Below, piece by piece: positions 9,912 through 19,198 of a stretch of 64,000 nt of DNA. The stretch comes from Thalassolituus hydrocarboniclasticus. Its GTDB lineage: Bacteria; Pseudomonadota; Gammaproteobacteria; Pseudomonadales; Oceanobacteraceae. The notes below the pieces were generated by a model, which had not been told where the DNA came from, ran no database searches, and worked only from the letters and a program-made list of their open reading frames with translations. A program made the translations under genes and the position numbers. The DNA is taken from assembly GCF_025345565.1 (NCBI RefSeq), contig NZ_CP054475.1:1518448-1582447 (forward strand), read 5' to 3'. The first letter of the stretch is position 1. The number at the start of each line of letters is the position of its first letter.

Positions 9912-9929
9912 TTGGTACAGAACCTGCTA
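9912..9929 (+). promoter_or_regulatory. Candidate sigma-54 (-24/-12) promoter for amt
   Basis: TTGGTACAGAACCTGCTA resembles the RpoN consensus TTGGCACG-N4-TTGCW. The invariant GG (9914-9915) and GC (9926-9927) are spaced correctly, 12 bases apart. Ammonium transporter genes are commonly RpoN/NtrC-dependent, which supports the call. This would give a leader of about 145 bases before amt. Confidence 0.5.
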
Positions 9930-9954
9930 AAACCCTGACTTATTGGATGGTGGC

Positions 9955-9969
9955 GCACCACACTGGTGT
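9955..9969. promoter_or_regulatory. NtrC-like dyad upstream of amt
   Basis: GCACCA-CAC-TGGTGT matches the NtrC recognition dyad GCACCA-N3-TGGTGC in 11 of 12 arm positions. It lies downstream of the candidate -24/-12 element, which is unusual for an enhancer site. Confidence 0.45.
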
Positions 9970-10083
9970 TCATTTTTCCAGTCGGCACTCTCATGAAGCA
10001 TCACAACTGTGGTTGTTGATCAACTGATCTGGGCGAGCCGTTTTTATCAGCGAGAATCCAGCGAATTAAAGTGAGGACACAAC

Positions 10084-11310
10084 GTGGAAACTATTGACGT
10101 TAACAGCATCAACAGCGCCGTTGAGACTTTGATGCAAAGCGCCAACACCATGTTTATTCTGCTCGGTGCCATTATGGTACTGGCAATGCACGCCGGCTTT
10201 GCCTTTCTGGAAGTCGGTACGGTGCGCCATAAAAACCAGGTTAACGCCCTGGTAAAAATCATCACCGACTTTGGTGTGTCGACACTGGCGTATTTCTTTA
10301 TTGGTTATCAGATTGCCTACGGGGTGAATTTCTTCAGTGGCGCCAGTGAACTGGTAGCGAACAACGGTTACGACCTGGTTAAGTTCTTCTTTCTGCTGAC
10401 CTTTGCGGCGGCGATTCCGGCCATCGTGTCTGGTGGTATTGCTGAGCGTGCTAAGTTCTACCCGATTCTGATTGCCTCTGCCCTGACGGTGGCGTTTGTC
10501 TATCCGTTCTTTGAAGGCATGATCTGGAACGGTAACTATGGCTTTCAGGCCTGGCTGGAAAGCAGTTTTGGTGCTCCGTTCCACGACTTCGCCGGTTCCG
10601 TTGTGGTGCACGCCGTTGGTGGCTGGATTGCCTTTGCCGCGGTTGTTCTGCTGGGCTCCCGTCGTGGCCGTTACCGTGATGGCCGGGTGGTGGCTTTTGC
10701 ACCGTCCAACATTCCGTTTCTGGCGCTGGGCGCGTGGATTCTGGCCGTGGGCTGGTTCGGCTTTAACGTGATGTCTGCCCAGACTCTGGATGGCATCTCC
10801 GGTCTGGTGGCGGTTAACAGCCTGATGGCGATGGTTGGCGGTACGGTGGTTGCCATGATTGTCGGTAAAAAAGACCCGGGCTTTATTCACAATGGTCCGC
10901 TGGCAGGTCTGGTAGCGGTGTGTGCCGGTTCTGACCTGATGCATCCGATCGGTGCGCTGATCGTTGGTGGCGTGGCCGGTGCGTTGTTCGTCTTTATGTT
11001 TACTCTGGCGCAGAATAAATTCCCTAAATTCGATGACGTATTGGGTGTGTGGCCACTGCATGGTCTGTGTGGTGCCTGGGGTGGTATTGCGGCTGGTATT
11101 TTCGGCGCAGAAACCTTTGGTGGTCTGGGGGGCGTAAGCTTTATGTCACAGCTGCTGGGAACCGTTGCCGGTATTCTGGTGGCAACGATTGGCGGTTTTG
11201 TGGTCTACGGTATTGTTAAAGCCATCTCTGGCATCCGTCTGGATGAAGAAGAAGAATTTAATGGTGCCGACCTGTCGATCCATAAAATTGTGTCGACCAG
11301 CGAAGACTGA
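10084..11310 (+). CDS. amt: Ammonium transporter, Amt family
   Basis: A 408-residue inner-membrane channel for ammonium uptake, with about 11 hydrophobic segments. The two pore histidines are recognisable: HDFAGSVVVHAVGG (pore His about 175) and WPLHGLCGAWGG (about 325). N-terminal GFAFLEVGTVRHKNQVN is typical of bacterial Amt proteins. The C-terminal tail is charged (DEEEEFNGADLSIHK), the region where PII proteins act in this family. No glnK lies next to it in this window, although amt usually follows glnK. The upstream region has sigma-54- and NtrC-like elements, suggesting induction by nitrogen limitation. A strong terminator follows. Confidence 0.96.
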   Translation: METIDVNSINSAVETLMQSANTMFILLGAIMVLAMHAGFAFLEVGTVRHKNQVNALVKIITDFGVSTLAYFFIGYQIAYGVNFFSGASELVANNGYDLVKFFFLLTFAAAIPAIVSGGIAERAKFYPILIASALTVAFVYPFFEGMIWNGNYGFQAWLESSFGAPFHDFAGSVVVHAVGGWIAFAAVVLLGSRRGRYRDGRVVAFAPSNIPFLALGAWILAVGWFGFNVMSAQTLDGISGLVAVNSLMAMVGGTVVAMIVGKKDPGFIHNGPLAGLVAVCAGSDLMHPIGALIVGGVAGALFVFMFTLAQNKFPKFDDVLGVWPLHGLCGAWGGIAAGIFGAETFGGLGGVSFMSQLLGTVAGILVATIGGFVVYGIVKAISGIRLDEEEEFNGADLSIHKIVSTSED

Positions 11311-11340
11311 TTACGCCGTTTTCATTGCTTCGCACAACAA

Positions 11341-11372
11341 AAAAGCCGCAGGGAAACCTGCGGCTTTTTTTG
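11341..11372 (+). terminator. Intrinsic terminator after amt
   Basis: A 12-bp stem (AAAAGCCGCAGG / CCTGCGGCTTTT) with GAAA loop followed by further Ts. Confidence 0.92.
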
Positions 11373-11445
11373 TTTAACTACAGGCAGGCCCGGGGCTCTT
11401 CTGAATTATTCAGCGCTGCCCTGGATTACAGACAGGGAGGTTGAT

Positions 11446-11751
11446 ATGGCAGAACGTATCCGGGATTTACCCGGCCTGGGCGAGAAAAGTGAACAGTCAC
11501 TGACACGGGTTGGCATTACCGATGTTGAACAATTACGCAGCTGTGGTGCGGTGATGGCTTTTTATCGCTTACAGCAGCTGGCCGTCGCTGAAGGGCGGGC
11601 TAAACCCAGTCTGAATTTTCTCTATGCGCTTGTCGGTGGCCTTAGCAACCGCAGCTGGTTGGCCGTTGCCCAGAGTGAACGGGAACAGCTGTTAATGGAG
11701 CTAGAGGGAATCTCCGAAATGGAGCGTATGTTTCAGGCTGACAGTGAATGA
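11446..11751 (+). CDS. TfoX C-terminal-domain protein, 101 aa
   Basis: A stand-alone TfoX/Sxy C-terminal domain. It has a helix-hairpin-helix-like start (DLPGLGEKSEQSLTRVGI, about 6-23), then ELRSCGAV-like QLRSCGAVMAFYRLQQ and the typical SLNFLYALVGGLSNRSW. Full TfoX/Sxy proteins regulate competence genes, but single-domain versions like this have no established role. AGGGAGGTTGAT upstream of the ATG gives a strong ribosome site. It is flanked by terminators on both sides, so it is transcribed alone. Confidence 0.8.
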   Translation: MAERIRDLPGLGEKSEQSLTRVGITDVEQLRSCGAVMAFYRLQQLAVAEGRAKPSLNFLYALVGGLSNRSWLAVAQSEREQLLMELEGISEMERMFQADSE

Positions 11752-11776
11752 TGTCATCGCATTGCACGGTGTAGTA

Positions 11777-11814
11777 CCCATAAAAAAACCTCCATACGGA
11801 GGTTTTTTTATGGG
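11777..11814. terminator. Bidirectional terminator
   Basis: A long perfect inverted repeat: CCCATAAAAAAACCTCC, loop ATAC, GGAGGTTTTTTTATGGG. It lies between the convergent TfoX-like gene and the RND permease gene and can serve both. Confidence 0.93.
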
Positions 11815-11824
11815 TGTTGGTTAA

Positions 11825-14800
11825 TCAGTTTTTAATGGGAGCCTTAATGCCATGGCTCATGGCGTACAGCACCGGCACTACGCCCAGAGTCAGGATGGTG
11901 GCAAAGCCAAGGCCAAAGCTGATAACCACTGCCATCGCGCTGAAAAACGGATCAAACAACAGCGGTAACATGCCGAGGATGGTGGTCAGCGCTGCCATGG
12001 TTACCGGCCGCAGACGGCTGACCGAGGCATGAAAAACCGCATCGTATGGTTCCCGGCCTTCGCTCAGTTCCAGCCGGATCTGATCAACCAGCACGATACC
12101 GTTTTTAATAATCATGCCCGACAGGCTGAGAAAACCAAGCAGCGCCATAAAGCCAAACTCAGCGCCGAGTAACAGCATACCGGCGCTGACGCCGATAATT
12201 GCCAGTGGTACACAGGCCCAGATCACCAGCGCACTGCGCATTTCATTAAAGAGCAGCACAGTAATAATAAACATCAGCAGGTAGCCCAGCGGCAGTGAGG
12301 CAAACAGACTCTGCTTGGCTTCGCTGGACGATTCATATTCGCCGCCCCAGCTCAGTTCATAGCCGGGTGGCAGGGAGATGGCTTCAATCTGTGGTTGCAG
12401 GCGCTTAAATAAACCATCGGCGGTTATCTCGGCGTCCAGATCCGGGTCGGCAAAGACACGGATGGTGCGCTTACGGTCACGGCGGGCGATGATCGGATCT
12501 TCAAACACCACATCAAAGCGTTCAACTACCTGGCCGATCGGAATATAACGGTTAAATACCGGGCTCCAGATCTGCAGATCGGTGAGGCCGTCGATATTCA
12601 GCCGTTCATAGGCTGGCGGACGCATAATGATCGGTTTTAACGTGGTGCCTTCGCGGTACAGGCCAATGCTTTTACCGGAAAAACTCAGCTGCAGAAGATC
12701 GTCCAGATCCTGTTTGGATATGCCGGCACGGCGGGCATTTTCTTCATTAAAGACCGGACGAATTACTTTCTCCCGCTCACGCCAGTCATGGCGGATATTA
12801 TCGGTGTCGGGGTCGGCGCGCATAATCTGTTTGGCCTGCTCGGCCAGAATACGCAGCTGTTCCTGATCGGGGCCTGCAAAGCGTGCTTCAATTTTTGCAG
12901 CACTGCCCGGACCAATCTGCAGGCGTTTGAATTTTACAAACGCATCCGGCATTTCTTTTTGCGCCCACAGGCGGGCGTCGTCAATTAATGCCGGAATCTG
13001 ATCCCGTTCAGTGGTGCGTACCATCACCTGAGCGTAAGCCCGGTACTGACGCTCCGGTGCGTAGGTCAGCATAAAACGCAGCTCGCCCTGACCGACCGTG
13101 GAGGAGGTAAATTCCACTTCTTCTTTTTGCTGAAAATAATTTTCCAGTGCCAGCGCCTGCTGTTGTGTTGCGCGGATATCAGAACCTTCAGGCAGCCAGA
13201 TATCAACCAGAAACATTGGCGTGTTGGATGGTGGGAAAAAGCTTTGTTTAACAAAACTGTAGCCGTAAATGGCGATAAACATAGCCACCACCATTACCAG
13301 CATCGTGGTTCCGCGGCGGGCCAGCATCAGGCTCAGGCTGGTGCGGTAAAGATCGTACAGAAAGCCGTGATAAGGATCGCTTTCCGCATCCGGCTGTTCT
13401 TCTTTATCAAACAGCAGATGACAGAGAAAAGGCGTCAGGGTGATGGCGGTAATCCAGCTGAATAACAGGGAAATCAGCAACACATAAAATAACGAGCCAA
13501 CAAATTCACCGGTTGAATCCGGTGATAAACCGATAGGTGCAAAGGCGGTAACAGCAATCACAGTCGCCCCCAGTAATGGCCACTGGGTCTGCTGCACAAT
13601 ATCGTAAGCGGCACGGGTTCGTGATAAGCCCTTTTTTATGCCGACCATAATACCTTCGGTCACCACCAGTGCGTTATCGACCAGCATACCCAGCGCAATA
13701 ATTAACGCGCCCAGAGAAATCCGGTGCAGCTCAATATCCATGACCTTCATGGCGATAAAGGTGCCGAGAATGGTCAGCAGCAGAATAATGCCGATGATAA
13801 TACCGGCGCGCATACCCATAAACAGCAGCAGAACAACGATAACAATCAGGATGGACGCCAGCAGATTAAGTACGAATCCGGTGGAGGACGCATCTACTTC
13901 GGCAGGCTGATCGTACAGGGTATGCAGTTCTATGCCTAATGGACGGTTGGCATCCAGTTCGGCCATTTTCTGCCGCAGTTGCTCACCCACGGCGACCACA
14001 TTAACGCCGCTGTTAAAGGCAATGCCGAGGCGTAATGACGGCATATGATTGTAGTTGGTGAGATGGCCCGGAACTTCAGCAATACCTTCGGAAATATTGG
14101 CAATATCGCGTAAATAAATCAGCTTGTCGGACCCGGCCTGACTGACCACTAAGTCGCCAAGTTCCTGTACCGAGCGGAACTCTCCGGTTGGGTGAATGCG
14201 GATATATTCGTTACCGATACGGATATGACCGGCATCCTGTACGGTATTCTGCGTTTGTAATAACTGATACAGACGCGATAGCGGAATGCCGAGGTTAGTC
14301 ATGCGCTCGCGGGAAATATCAATAAATACCTGTTCCTGCTGAGTGCCGGATATGGTGACCTTGGCGATGCCATTAAGAGTGGATAATTCACGCTTGAGAT
14401 AATCGGCATAATCATTCAGCTCTTCGTAGCTGTAATCGTTACCCGATAACGCCAGTAAAACACCGTATACATCACCAAAATCATCCATCACGACCGGAGC
14501 ATTGGCACCGGGTGGCAGAGACGGGATTTTATCGTGCACTTTACGCCGTAACTCATCCCAGATCTGTGCCAGCTGATGGGATTTATAGGTCGGTTTAATC
14601 ACCAGATGTACCTGGGAAAAGCCGGCCTTGGAAATCGAATCAACATGCTTGATATAGGGCAGCGCCTGAATGGCATTTTCCAGCGGGGCGGTTACTTCTT
14701 CCTCCACCTGCAACGCGCTGGCGCCGGGGTAGTAGGTAATGACCATGGCTTCTTTAATGGTGAACTGCGGGTCTTCAAGGCGCCCCAGACCCAGATAGCT

Positions 14801-14893
14801 GATGGCACCGCCAACCAGCAGAATCGCCAGCATCATCCAGCTGGTGGTGCTGTGCTTAATAAAATAAGTGGCCGAGTTTTGTGGCTGACTCAT
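11825..14893 (-). CDS. RND efflux pump inner-membrane permease
   Basis: A 1022-residue AcrB-type proton/drug antiporter that would pump substrates from the periplasm or outer leaflet through an outer-membrane channel. The usual layout is visible: an N-terminal TM helix (SSWMMLAILLVGGAISYLGL), a large periplasmic loop, six TM helices from about 335, a second periplasmic loop and a final TM bundle. The TM4 motif reads GMLVDNALVV (about 401-410), so only the first of AcrB's two proton-relay aspartates (407/408) is Asp and the second is Asn, as in many environmental RND pumps. It starts 2 bases after the adaptor stop. No outer-membrane factor or regulator lies nearby. Substrate unknown. Confidence 0.92.
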   Translation of the reverse strand: MSQPQNSATYFIKHSTTSWMMLAILLVGGAISYLGLGRLEDPQFTIKEAMVITYYPGASALQVEEEVTAPLENAIQALPYIKHVDSISKAGFSQVHLVIKPTYKSHQLAQIWDELRRKVHDKIPSLPPGANAPVVMDDFGDVYGVLLALSGNDYSYEELNDYADYLKRELSTLNGIAKVTISGTQQEQVFIDISRERMTNLGIPLSRLYQLLQTQNTVQDAGHIRIGNEYIRIHPTGEFRSVQELGDLVVSQAGSDKLIYLRDIANISEGIAEVPGHLTNYNHMPSLRLGIAFNSGVNVVAVGEQLRQKMAELDANRPLGIELHTLYDQPAEVDASSTGFVLNLLASILIVIVVLLLFMGMRAGIIIGIILLLTILGTFIAMKVMDIELHRISLGALIIALGMLVDNALVVTEGIMVGIKKGLSRTRAAYDIVQQTQWPLLGATVIAVTAFAPIGLSPDSTGEFVGSLFYVLLISLLFSWITAITLTPFLCHLLFDKEEQPDAESDPYHGFLYDLYRTSLSLMLARRGTTMLVMVVAMFIAIYGYSFVKQSFFPPSNTPMFLVDIWLPEGSDIRATQQQALALENYFQQKEEVEFTSSTVGQGELRFMLTYAPERQYRAYAQVMVRTTERDQIPALIDDARLWAQKEMPDAFVKFKRLQIGPGSAAKIEARFAGPDQEQLRILAEQAKQIMRADPDTDNIRHDWREREKVIRPVFNEENARRAGISKQDLDDLLQLSFSGKSIGLYREGTTLKPIIMRPPAYERLNIDGLTDLQIWSPVFNRYIPIGQVVERFDVVFEDPIIARRDRKRTIRVFADPDLDAEITADGLFKRLQPQIEAISLPPGYELSWGGEYESSSEAKQSLFASLPLGYLLMFIITVLLFNEMRSALVIWACVPLAIIGVSAGMLLLGAEFGFMALLGFLSLSGMIIKNGIVLVDQIRLELSEGREPYDAVFHASVSRLRPVTMAALTTILGMLPLLFDPFFSAMAVVISFGLGFATILTLGVVPVLYAMSHGIKAPIKN

Positions 14894-14895
14894 GC

Positions 14896-15999
14896 TTACA
14901 GGCCCCGCTCTTTCACCCAGGGACGGATACGCATCCCTTCGTGGGCCAGATGAACACCAGCGGCGAGAATGGTATCGCCCGGCTGTAATCCCCGGGTAAT
15001 CTCCAGTCCTGCGGTTGATAGCTGTCCGATTTCAACAGCCCGGGGCTGCAGCGTCATATCCGCAGTAACAATCCATACCATGGCCTGAGAGCTGCCATCG
15101 TTCTGCTGTTCGCCCTGAAAAACGGCCTGCGGCGGCACAATCAGGTTCTGGCTGGTCTGGCTTAATACCTGGTTCAGATCCACATGCACACTGGCGGTCA
15201 TGCCGGGCAACAGATTCAGTTCCTGCGGGCGTGGCAGGGTCAGGGTCACGGTAAAACTGCCGGTTGCCGGATCGGCCTGGGCGGTATGTTCTTTATAGCT
15301 GGCGCGGAAACGTTTACCGGGCAGGGCTTCGAATTCAACATCTGGCTGGTAGTCCGGATTTTCTTTTTTGGCGATATGCGCCATCAGGTTTTCCGGCACC
15401 TGCAGACGCACTTCCAGCTGATCTTTGGCCTGCAGCATTACCAGGGTTTTACCGGCCGCGACCGGCTGATGATTGTCGGCATAGACTTCAGCGATAACGC
15501 CGGAAAAAGGTGCTTTTAAAATGGTGTAAGACAAATCGGTACGGGCGCTGGCAAGCGCCGCTTTGCTGATATCCAGTTCGGCTTTGGCCTGATCAAACTG
15601 TGATTTGGAAATCTGTCCGAGCTCGAATAAATTCTGGACCCGCTGAAACTGTGACAGCGCCAGTTCATAGCGGGCTTTGCGGTCATCAACCCGCAGCTGA
15701 TAGTCGGAAGGGTCGAGGCGGGCGAGAATCTCTCCCTGACGCACTTCTTTACCAGCCTGTGCAGGCAGGGCCTGTAATTCGCCGTTAACGCGGAAAGCCA
15801 GCGCTGCACGCTCTGCTGCCTGTACCTGAGCCGGAAAACGTCTGAGCATGCTCTGGCTCACCGGGCTGATCTGAAAAACCTTGGCCGGGTGTACGACAGT
15901 CGCTGTGGCAGCGGGCTGCTGTTCAGAGCAGCCGCTGGTCAGCAGCAGTGTTAATGCTGCAACGGGCAGCAACCACAGAGGGCGGGATACGTGGATCAT
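14896..15999 (-). CDS. RND efflux periplasmic adaptor (membrane fusion) lipoprotein
   Basis: A 367-residue periplasmic adaptor that couples the adjacent permease to an outer-membrane channel. The signal peptide ends in the lipobox LTSGC (Cys about 24), so it is probably lipid-anchored in the inner membrane. The biotinyl-lipoyl half-motifs (GKEVRQGEILARLDPSDYQL and LKAPFSGVIAEVYADNHQPV) flank a helical hairpin (about 95-155), followed by beta-barrel and membrane-proximal domains. It is first in a two-gene operon with the permease. A direct repeat CAGTTTGG-C-CAGTTTGG (16059-16075) lies upstream and might be a regulator site. Confidence 0.92.
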   Translation of the reverse strand: MIHVSRPLWLLPVAALTLLLTSGCSEQQPAATATVVHPAKVFQISPVSQSMLRRFPAQVQAAERAALAFRVNGELQALPAQAGKEVRQGEILARLDPSDYQLRVDDRKARYELALSQFQRVQNLFELGQISKSQFDQAKAELDISKAALASARTDLSYTILKAPFSGVIAEVYADNHQPVAAGKTLVMLQAKDQLEVRLQVPENLMAHIAKKENPDYQPDVEFEALPGKRFRASYKEHTAQADPATGSFTVTLTLPRPQELNLLPGMTASVHVDLNQVLSQTSQNLIVPPQAVFQGEQQNDGSSQAMVWIVTADMTLQPRAVEIGQLSTAGLEITRGLQPGDTILAAGVHLAHEGMRIRPWVKERGL

Positions 16000-16226
16000 G
16001 CGTCATTCCTGTTAGCGGGCTGGCGGGATAACTTGCTAATAAGCATGGCCGTTCATTACAGTTTGGCCAGTTTGGAACAGGATTTTAGGTCAATTCCGCC
16101 ACTGTCAGCAGACGCTGAATACGAAACCAATCGTCCTGAATACGAGACAGTTCAGGCTTTAACCCGATAGTTAATGCTTTTATTTCTGGCTTTGTATTAA
16201 AAAGAGAGGCAATTACGGCGCGTGAA

Positions 16227-16928
16227 TTACAGCAGTTGTTGCAGAAAATGCGGCAGTGTCAGGCCAGCCTGGCCGTACAGGTGTTCGGCAAAGGCATCCT
16301 CGGTATTGGATGGTTCCAGATTAATTTCTACCGTATGGGCACCGGCCTGACGGGCAATATCGACAAAGCCCGCAGCCGGGTAGACGTGGCCTGACGTACC
16401 AATACTCAGGAATAAATCGCACTGCTCCAGCGTGGCGCAGATCTTATCCATATACAGTGGCATTTCACCAAACCAGACAATATGCGGACGCAGAGTCGGG
16501 CGCTGGCAGCAAGGGCAGAGAACATCGGCGCTGATATCGCCTTTATGTTCGATGACCCTGCCACTCAGCAGGCAGCGTGCCTTGTTTAGCTCGCCGTGCA
16601 TATGCAGAAGCTTCTGACTGCCGGCACGCTCATGCAGATCATCCACATTTTGAGTAACCAGCAGAAATTCGCCATGAAAGCGCTGTTCGAAGTCGGCCAG
16701 AGCCCGATGAGCAGGATTTGGCTCAACCTCGCTCAGCTGACGCCGGCGATCATTGTAAAAACGCTGCACCAGCTGTGGATCACGGGCAAAGGCCTCCGGT
16801 GTGGCAACGTCCTCCAGGCGGTGGTTTTCCCACAGCCCGTCGGCATCACGGAAGGTGCGGATACCGGACTCGGCGGAGATGCCGGCGCCGGTGAGAACAA
16901 CAATGCGTTTATAGGTGGATGCTTTCAT
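16227..16928 (-). CDS. cobB: NAD-dependent protein deacylase, sirtuin (CobB type)
   Basis: Removes acyl groups from protein lysines using NAD. The start at 16928 ([11 protein letters not shown]) is preferred over an upstream in-frame ATG because it follows the patatin stop by one base and fits the family; length 233. Motifs: [14 protein letters not shown] (14-27), TQNVDDLH (92-99), catalytic His 111, and a zinc site from Cys 119 plus CPCC (138-141). Tyr58 and Arg61 (FYNDRR) form the Y-x-x-R signature linked with desuccinylase/demalonylase activity in class III sirtuins. It is translationally coupled to the upstream patatin gene and has no obvious ribosome site of its own. Confidence 0.93.
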   Translation of the reverse strand: MKASTYKRIVVLTGAGISAESGIRTFRDADGLWENHRLEDVATPEAFARDPQLVQRFYNDRRRQLSEVEPNPAHRALADFEQRFHGEFLLVTQNVDDLHERAGSQKLLHMHGELNKARCLLSGRVIEHKGDISADVLCPCCQRPTLRPHIVWFGEMPLYMDKICATLEQCDLFLSIGTSGHVYPAAGFVDIARQAGAHTVEINLEPSNTEDAFAEHLYGQAGLTLPHFLQQLL

Positions 16929-16929
16929 A

Positions 16930-18078
16930 TCAGTTATGAAAATGGTCAGCGAAGAATGCGCGGATTTCGTCTTCCCGGGCACTGGCATCCTGAAAGCCAA
17001 GGTCAATCAGGCTCTTACAGAAACCACGGGAAAACAGCAGATAACTGAGAATACCGGAGCCGTTCTGGCTGGCATTACCACTGCCGCCAAGGGCGAGTTT
17101 TAATGCGCGGGGAATTTCGTCGGCGTGCTGTCCGGCTATTTCATCAATGGATTGGCTGGGATTAATTTCCAGCAGCTCGATTTTTTTCAGTTCAACGCCT
17201 TCTTTTTTCCGTACCGACTCCGGAATTTTGTCGACGGTGCGGTTAATGCGGCGTAAGCGTTCGACATCCGTTTCCATACTGTCGAGGAAGGCGGCATTGA
17301 GCATATGCCCCATAATTTTGGCCGGCGATGGATAAGAGCTGCTTTGCGGGCGCTCTTTGCGCTTATGGGCGATACCGCTGACACCGATGACCATAACTTT
17401 TTCTGCACCCAGATGCAGTGCCGGGCTGAGTGGCGCCAGCTGACGTACGGCGCCATCGGCAAAATATTCGCGATGAATTTTGACCGACGGGAAAATCATC
17501 GGAATGGCCGATGAGGCCATCAGGTGATCGAGGGTAATACGGCTGCGGATACCGACACGACGCTGGCGCTGCCAGTTATTGATGCTGTAGTGGCCCTGAA
17601 AAAAACTCACGGATTCACCGCTTTCCAGCCCCGAGCAGTTCACCGCAATGGCATGCAGGGCACCGCTGTCGATGGCACCCTGAATACTGTCGAATTTAAC
17701 GACTTCGTTCAGCAACTCACGCAGAGGCTGGTTATTGAGCAGTGATACCGGATCGTTTTTATAGCCACGACCAATCACCAGACTGCGGGTAAGGCGCGCC
17801 AGTGAGGCCGATACGCCCCAGAAATCGGTACGATAAATCTGATCGCAGCTGAAGTGCATCCAGATGCGTTCAAGATGCTTGATACCAATGCGGTAATTTT
17901 CGGCGTAACTGGCCAGCGCGACACCATTAATGGCGCCTGCGGATGTTCCGGAAATAATATCAAAAGGATTGTAGTGGCCTTTGGGGAGAATTTTGTGAAT
18001 CGCTTTTAACACGCCCACCTGATAGGCCGCCCGGGCACCACCGCCGGAGAGAATTAATCCTGTTTTTTTAACGTCCAA
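16930..18078 (-). CDS. Patatin-like phospholipase
   Basis: A 382-residue Ser-Asp dyad lipid acyl hydrolase. [11 protein letters not shown] (12-22) forms the oxyanion hole, GTSAG (44-48) carries the nucleophile Ser46 and DGA (208-210) the catalytic Asp. The core therefore looks complete. The remaining C-terminal 150 residues are helical and basic, without a membrane segment or signal peptide, so it is probably cytosolic or peripheral. Its stop is separated by one base from the sirtuin start, so the two are one transcription unit. Substrate not predictable. Confidence 0.9.
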   Translation of the reverse strand: MDVKKTGLILSGGGARAAYQVGVLKAIHKILPKGHYNPFDIISGTSAGAINGVALASYAENYRIGIKHLERIWMHFSCDQIYRTDFWGVSASLARLTRSLVIGRGYKNDPVSLLNNQPLRELLNEVVKFDSIQGAIDSGALHAIAVNCSGLESGESVSFFQGHYSINNWQRQRRVGIRSRITLDHLMASSAIPMIFPSVKIHREYFADGAVRQLAPLSPALHLGAEKVMVIGVSGIAHKRKERPQSSSYPSPAKIMGHMLNAAFLDSMETDVERLRRINRTVDKIPESVRKKEGVELKKIELLEINPSQSIDEIAGQHADEIPRALKLALGGSGNASQNGSGILSYLLFSRGFCKSLIDLGFQDASAREDEIRAFFADHFHN

Positions 18079-18224
18079 ATCCGTGTCCTGCTGTATCTGG
18101 GGAGCCTTTCAGTCACTCTGCATGAGTCTTTACGGGCGGCTGCAAGGCGCTCTGGCAATCTCATGCCTTCTTCTGCTGCGAGTATAGTGCATAATGCGCT
18201 TTTCTGAGTTGGCTGGAGAGACTG

Positions 18225-18854
18225 ATGTTCACCGGTATTGTGCAAACCAGATTGCCTGTGGCAGGGCTGGAACGCAAAGAAGATTTTGCCACATTCACTT
18301 TTGAATTCCCGGAAAAATTAAGTGCCGGACTGCAGATTGGCGCGTCTGTCGCTATTAACGGCACCTGCCTTACCGTACGTACGCTGGAGCAGGGACGGGT
18401 CAGCTTTGATGCAATAGGGCAGACACTTAAGGTCACCAACCTCGGCGATCTGCAGCCGGGAAGTATCGTGAATATTGAACGGGCAGCGCGCTTTGGTGAT
18501 GAGATCGGTGGTCACGTGTTGTCCGGCCATATTATGGATCAGGTCGCGGTGCTGGCGGTTGAAGATTCTGCCAATAACCGGGTGGTATGGATGGAACGCC
18601 CGGCACATCTTTCGCCTTATCTGCTGGATAAAGGCTATGTCGCACTGAATGGCTGCAGTCTGACCATTGCTGAAGTAACAGACGATCGTTTTTGCGTACA
18701 CCTGATTCCTGAAACCCGTGATGTCACAACCTTTGGCATGGTACAGGTGGGCGACCGCATTAATGTGGAGGTGGATGCCCAAACCCAGGCGGTGGTGGAA
18801 ACCGTGCGTCGCCTGTTGGCTGATCCGCAGATGAGTGCTCTGCTGTCCCGTTAA
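18225..18854 (+). CDS. ribE: Riboflavin synthase
   Basis: Dismutates two 6,7-dimethyl-8-ribityllumazine molecules to riboflavin. The 209 residues hold two homologous lumazine-binding barrels. The first starts MFTGIV and has NGTCLTV (about 46); the second has GGHVLSGHI (about 90), NGCSLTI (about 145) and ETRDVTTFG. GGAGAG lies 5-10 bases before the ATG. No FMN riboswitch is seen upstream. It is divergent from the patatin gene and apparently alone. Confidence 0.96.
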   Translation: MFTGIVQTRLPVAGLERKEDFATFTFEFPEKLSAGLQIGASVAINGTCLTVRTLEQGRVSFDAIGQTLKVTNLGDLQPGSIVNIERAARFGDEIGGHVLSGHIMDQVAVLAVEDSANNRVVWMERPAHLSPYLLDKGYVALNGCSLTIAEVTDDRFCVHLIPETRDVTTFGMVQVGDRINVEVDAQTQAVVETVRRLLADPQMSALLSR

Positions 18855-18935
18855 GGACAGAAGAGTAGTGACCGGCCGCGCGTTATTGTCAGCGGCCGGT
18901 TGTGCTGAGCGCTCAGGTTTGACTGATTGCTTTGT

Positions 18936-19175
18936 TCAGCGGCTTTGTAAAAAGCGGATAATATCGGCGGATTCGAACATCCAGGTCTCTTTGCCGTTAT
19001 CAGAAATCAGCAGGCAGGGCACCGTGGTGCGGCCGGTTGCTGCATATTGTTGTTTACGGAATTCCTGATTGGTCAGCACATTGCGTTTTTCGACCTCGAC
19101 CTTGACGCCGGGCAGTGCACGCAGCACACGCTGGCAGAATGGACAGGCGTCGTAGTAGTACAAAGCGTATTTCAT
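18936..19175 (-). CDS. Glutaredoxin-like thiol-disulfide protein, 79 aa
   Basis: A short thioredoxin-fold protein starting MKYALYYYDACPFCQ, with the redox pair CPFC (11-14), a TVPCL cis-proline region (about 52-56) and the C-terminal ESADIIRFL typical of glutaredoxin/GST N-terminal domains. The start at 19175 is chosen because upstream in-frame ATGs add an unrelated tail and GGGGAAA lies just before this one. It is divergent from the TauE/SafE gene, with only 23 bases between the two starts, so their promoters must overlap each other's coding ends. Confidence 0.87.
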   Translation of the reverse strand: MKYALYYYDACPFCQRVLRALPGVKVEVEKRNVLTNQEFRKQQYAATGRTTVPCLLISDNGKETWMFESADIIRFLQSR

Positions 19176-19198
19176 AAGTTTCCCCAGATGAACTCTGC

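Noticed and set aside
9984-9999. Second sigma-54 promoter (CGGCAC...AAGCA) nearer to amt
   Set aside because: The GG and GC elements are 14 bases apart instead of 12, which does not fit the -24/-12 spacing.
10066-11061. 331-codon frame antisense to amt
   Set aside because: It mirrors the coding strand of a certain amt gene; its His/Gln/Arg-rich translation is typical of an antisense shadow.
18100-18224. FMN riboswitch ahead of riboflavin synthase
   Set aside because: The spacer is too short and lacks the conserved multi-stem RFN pattern.
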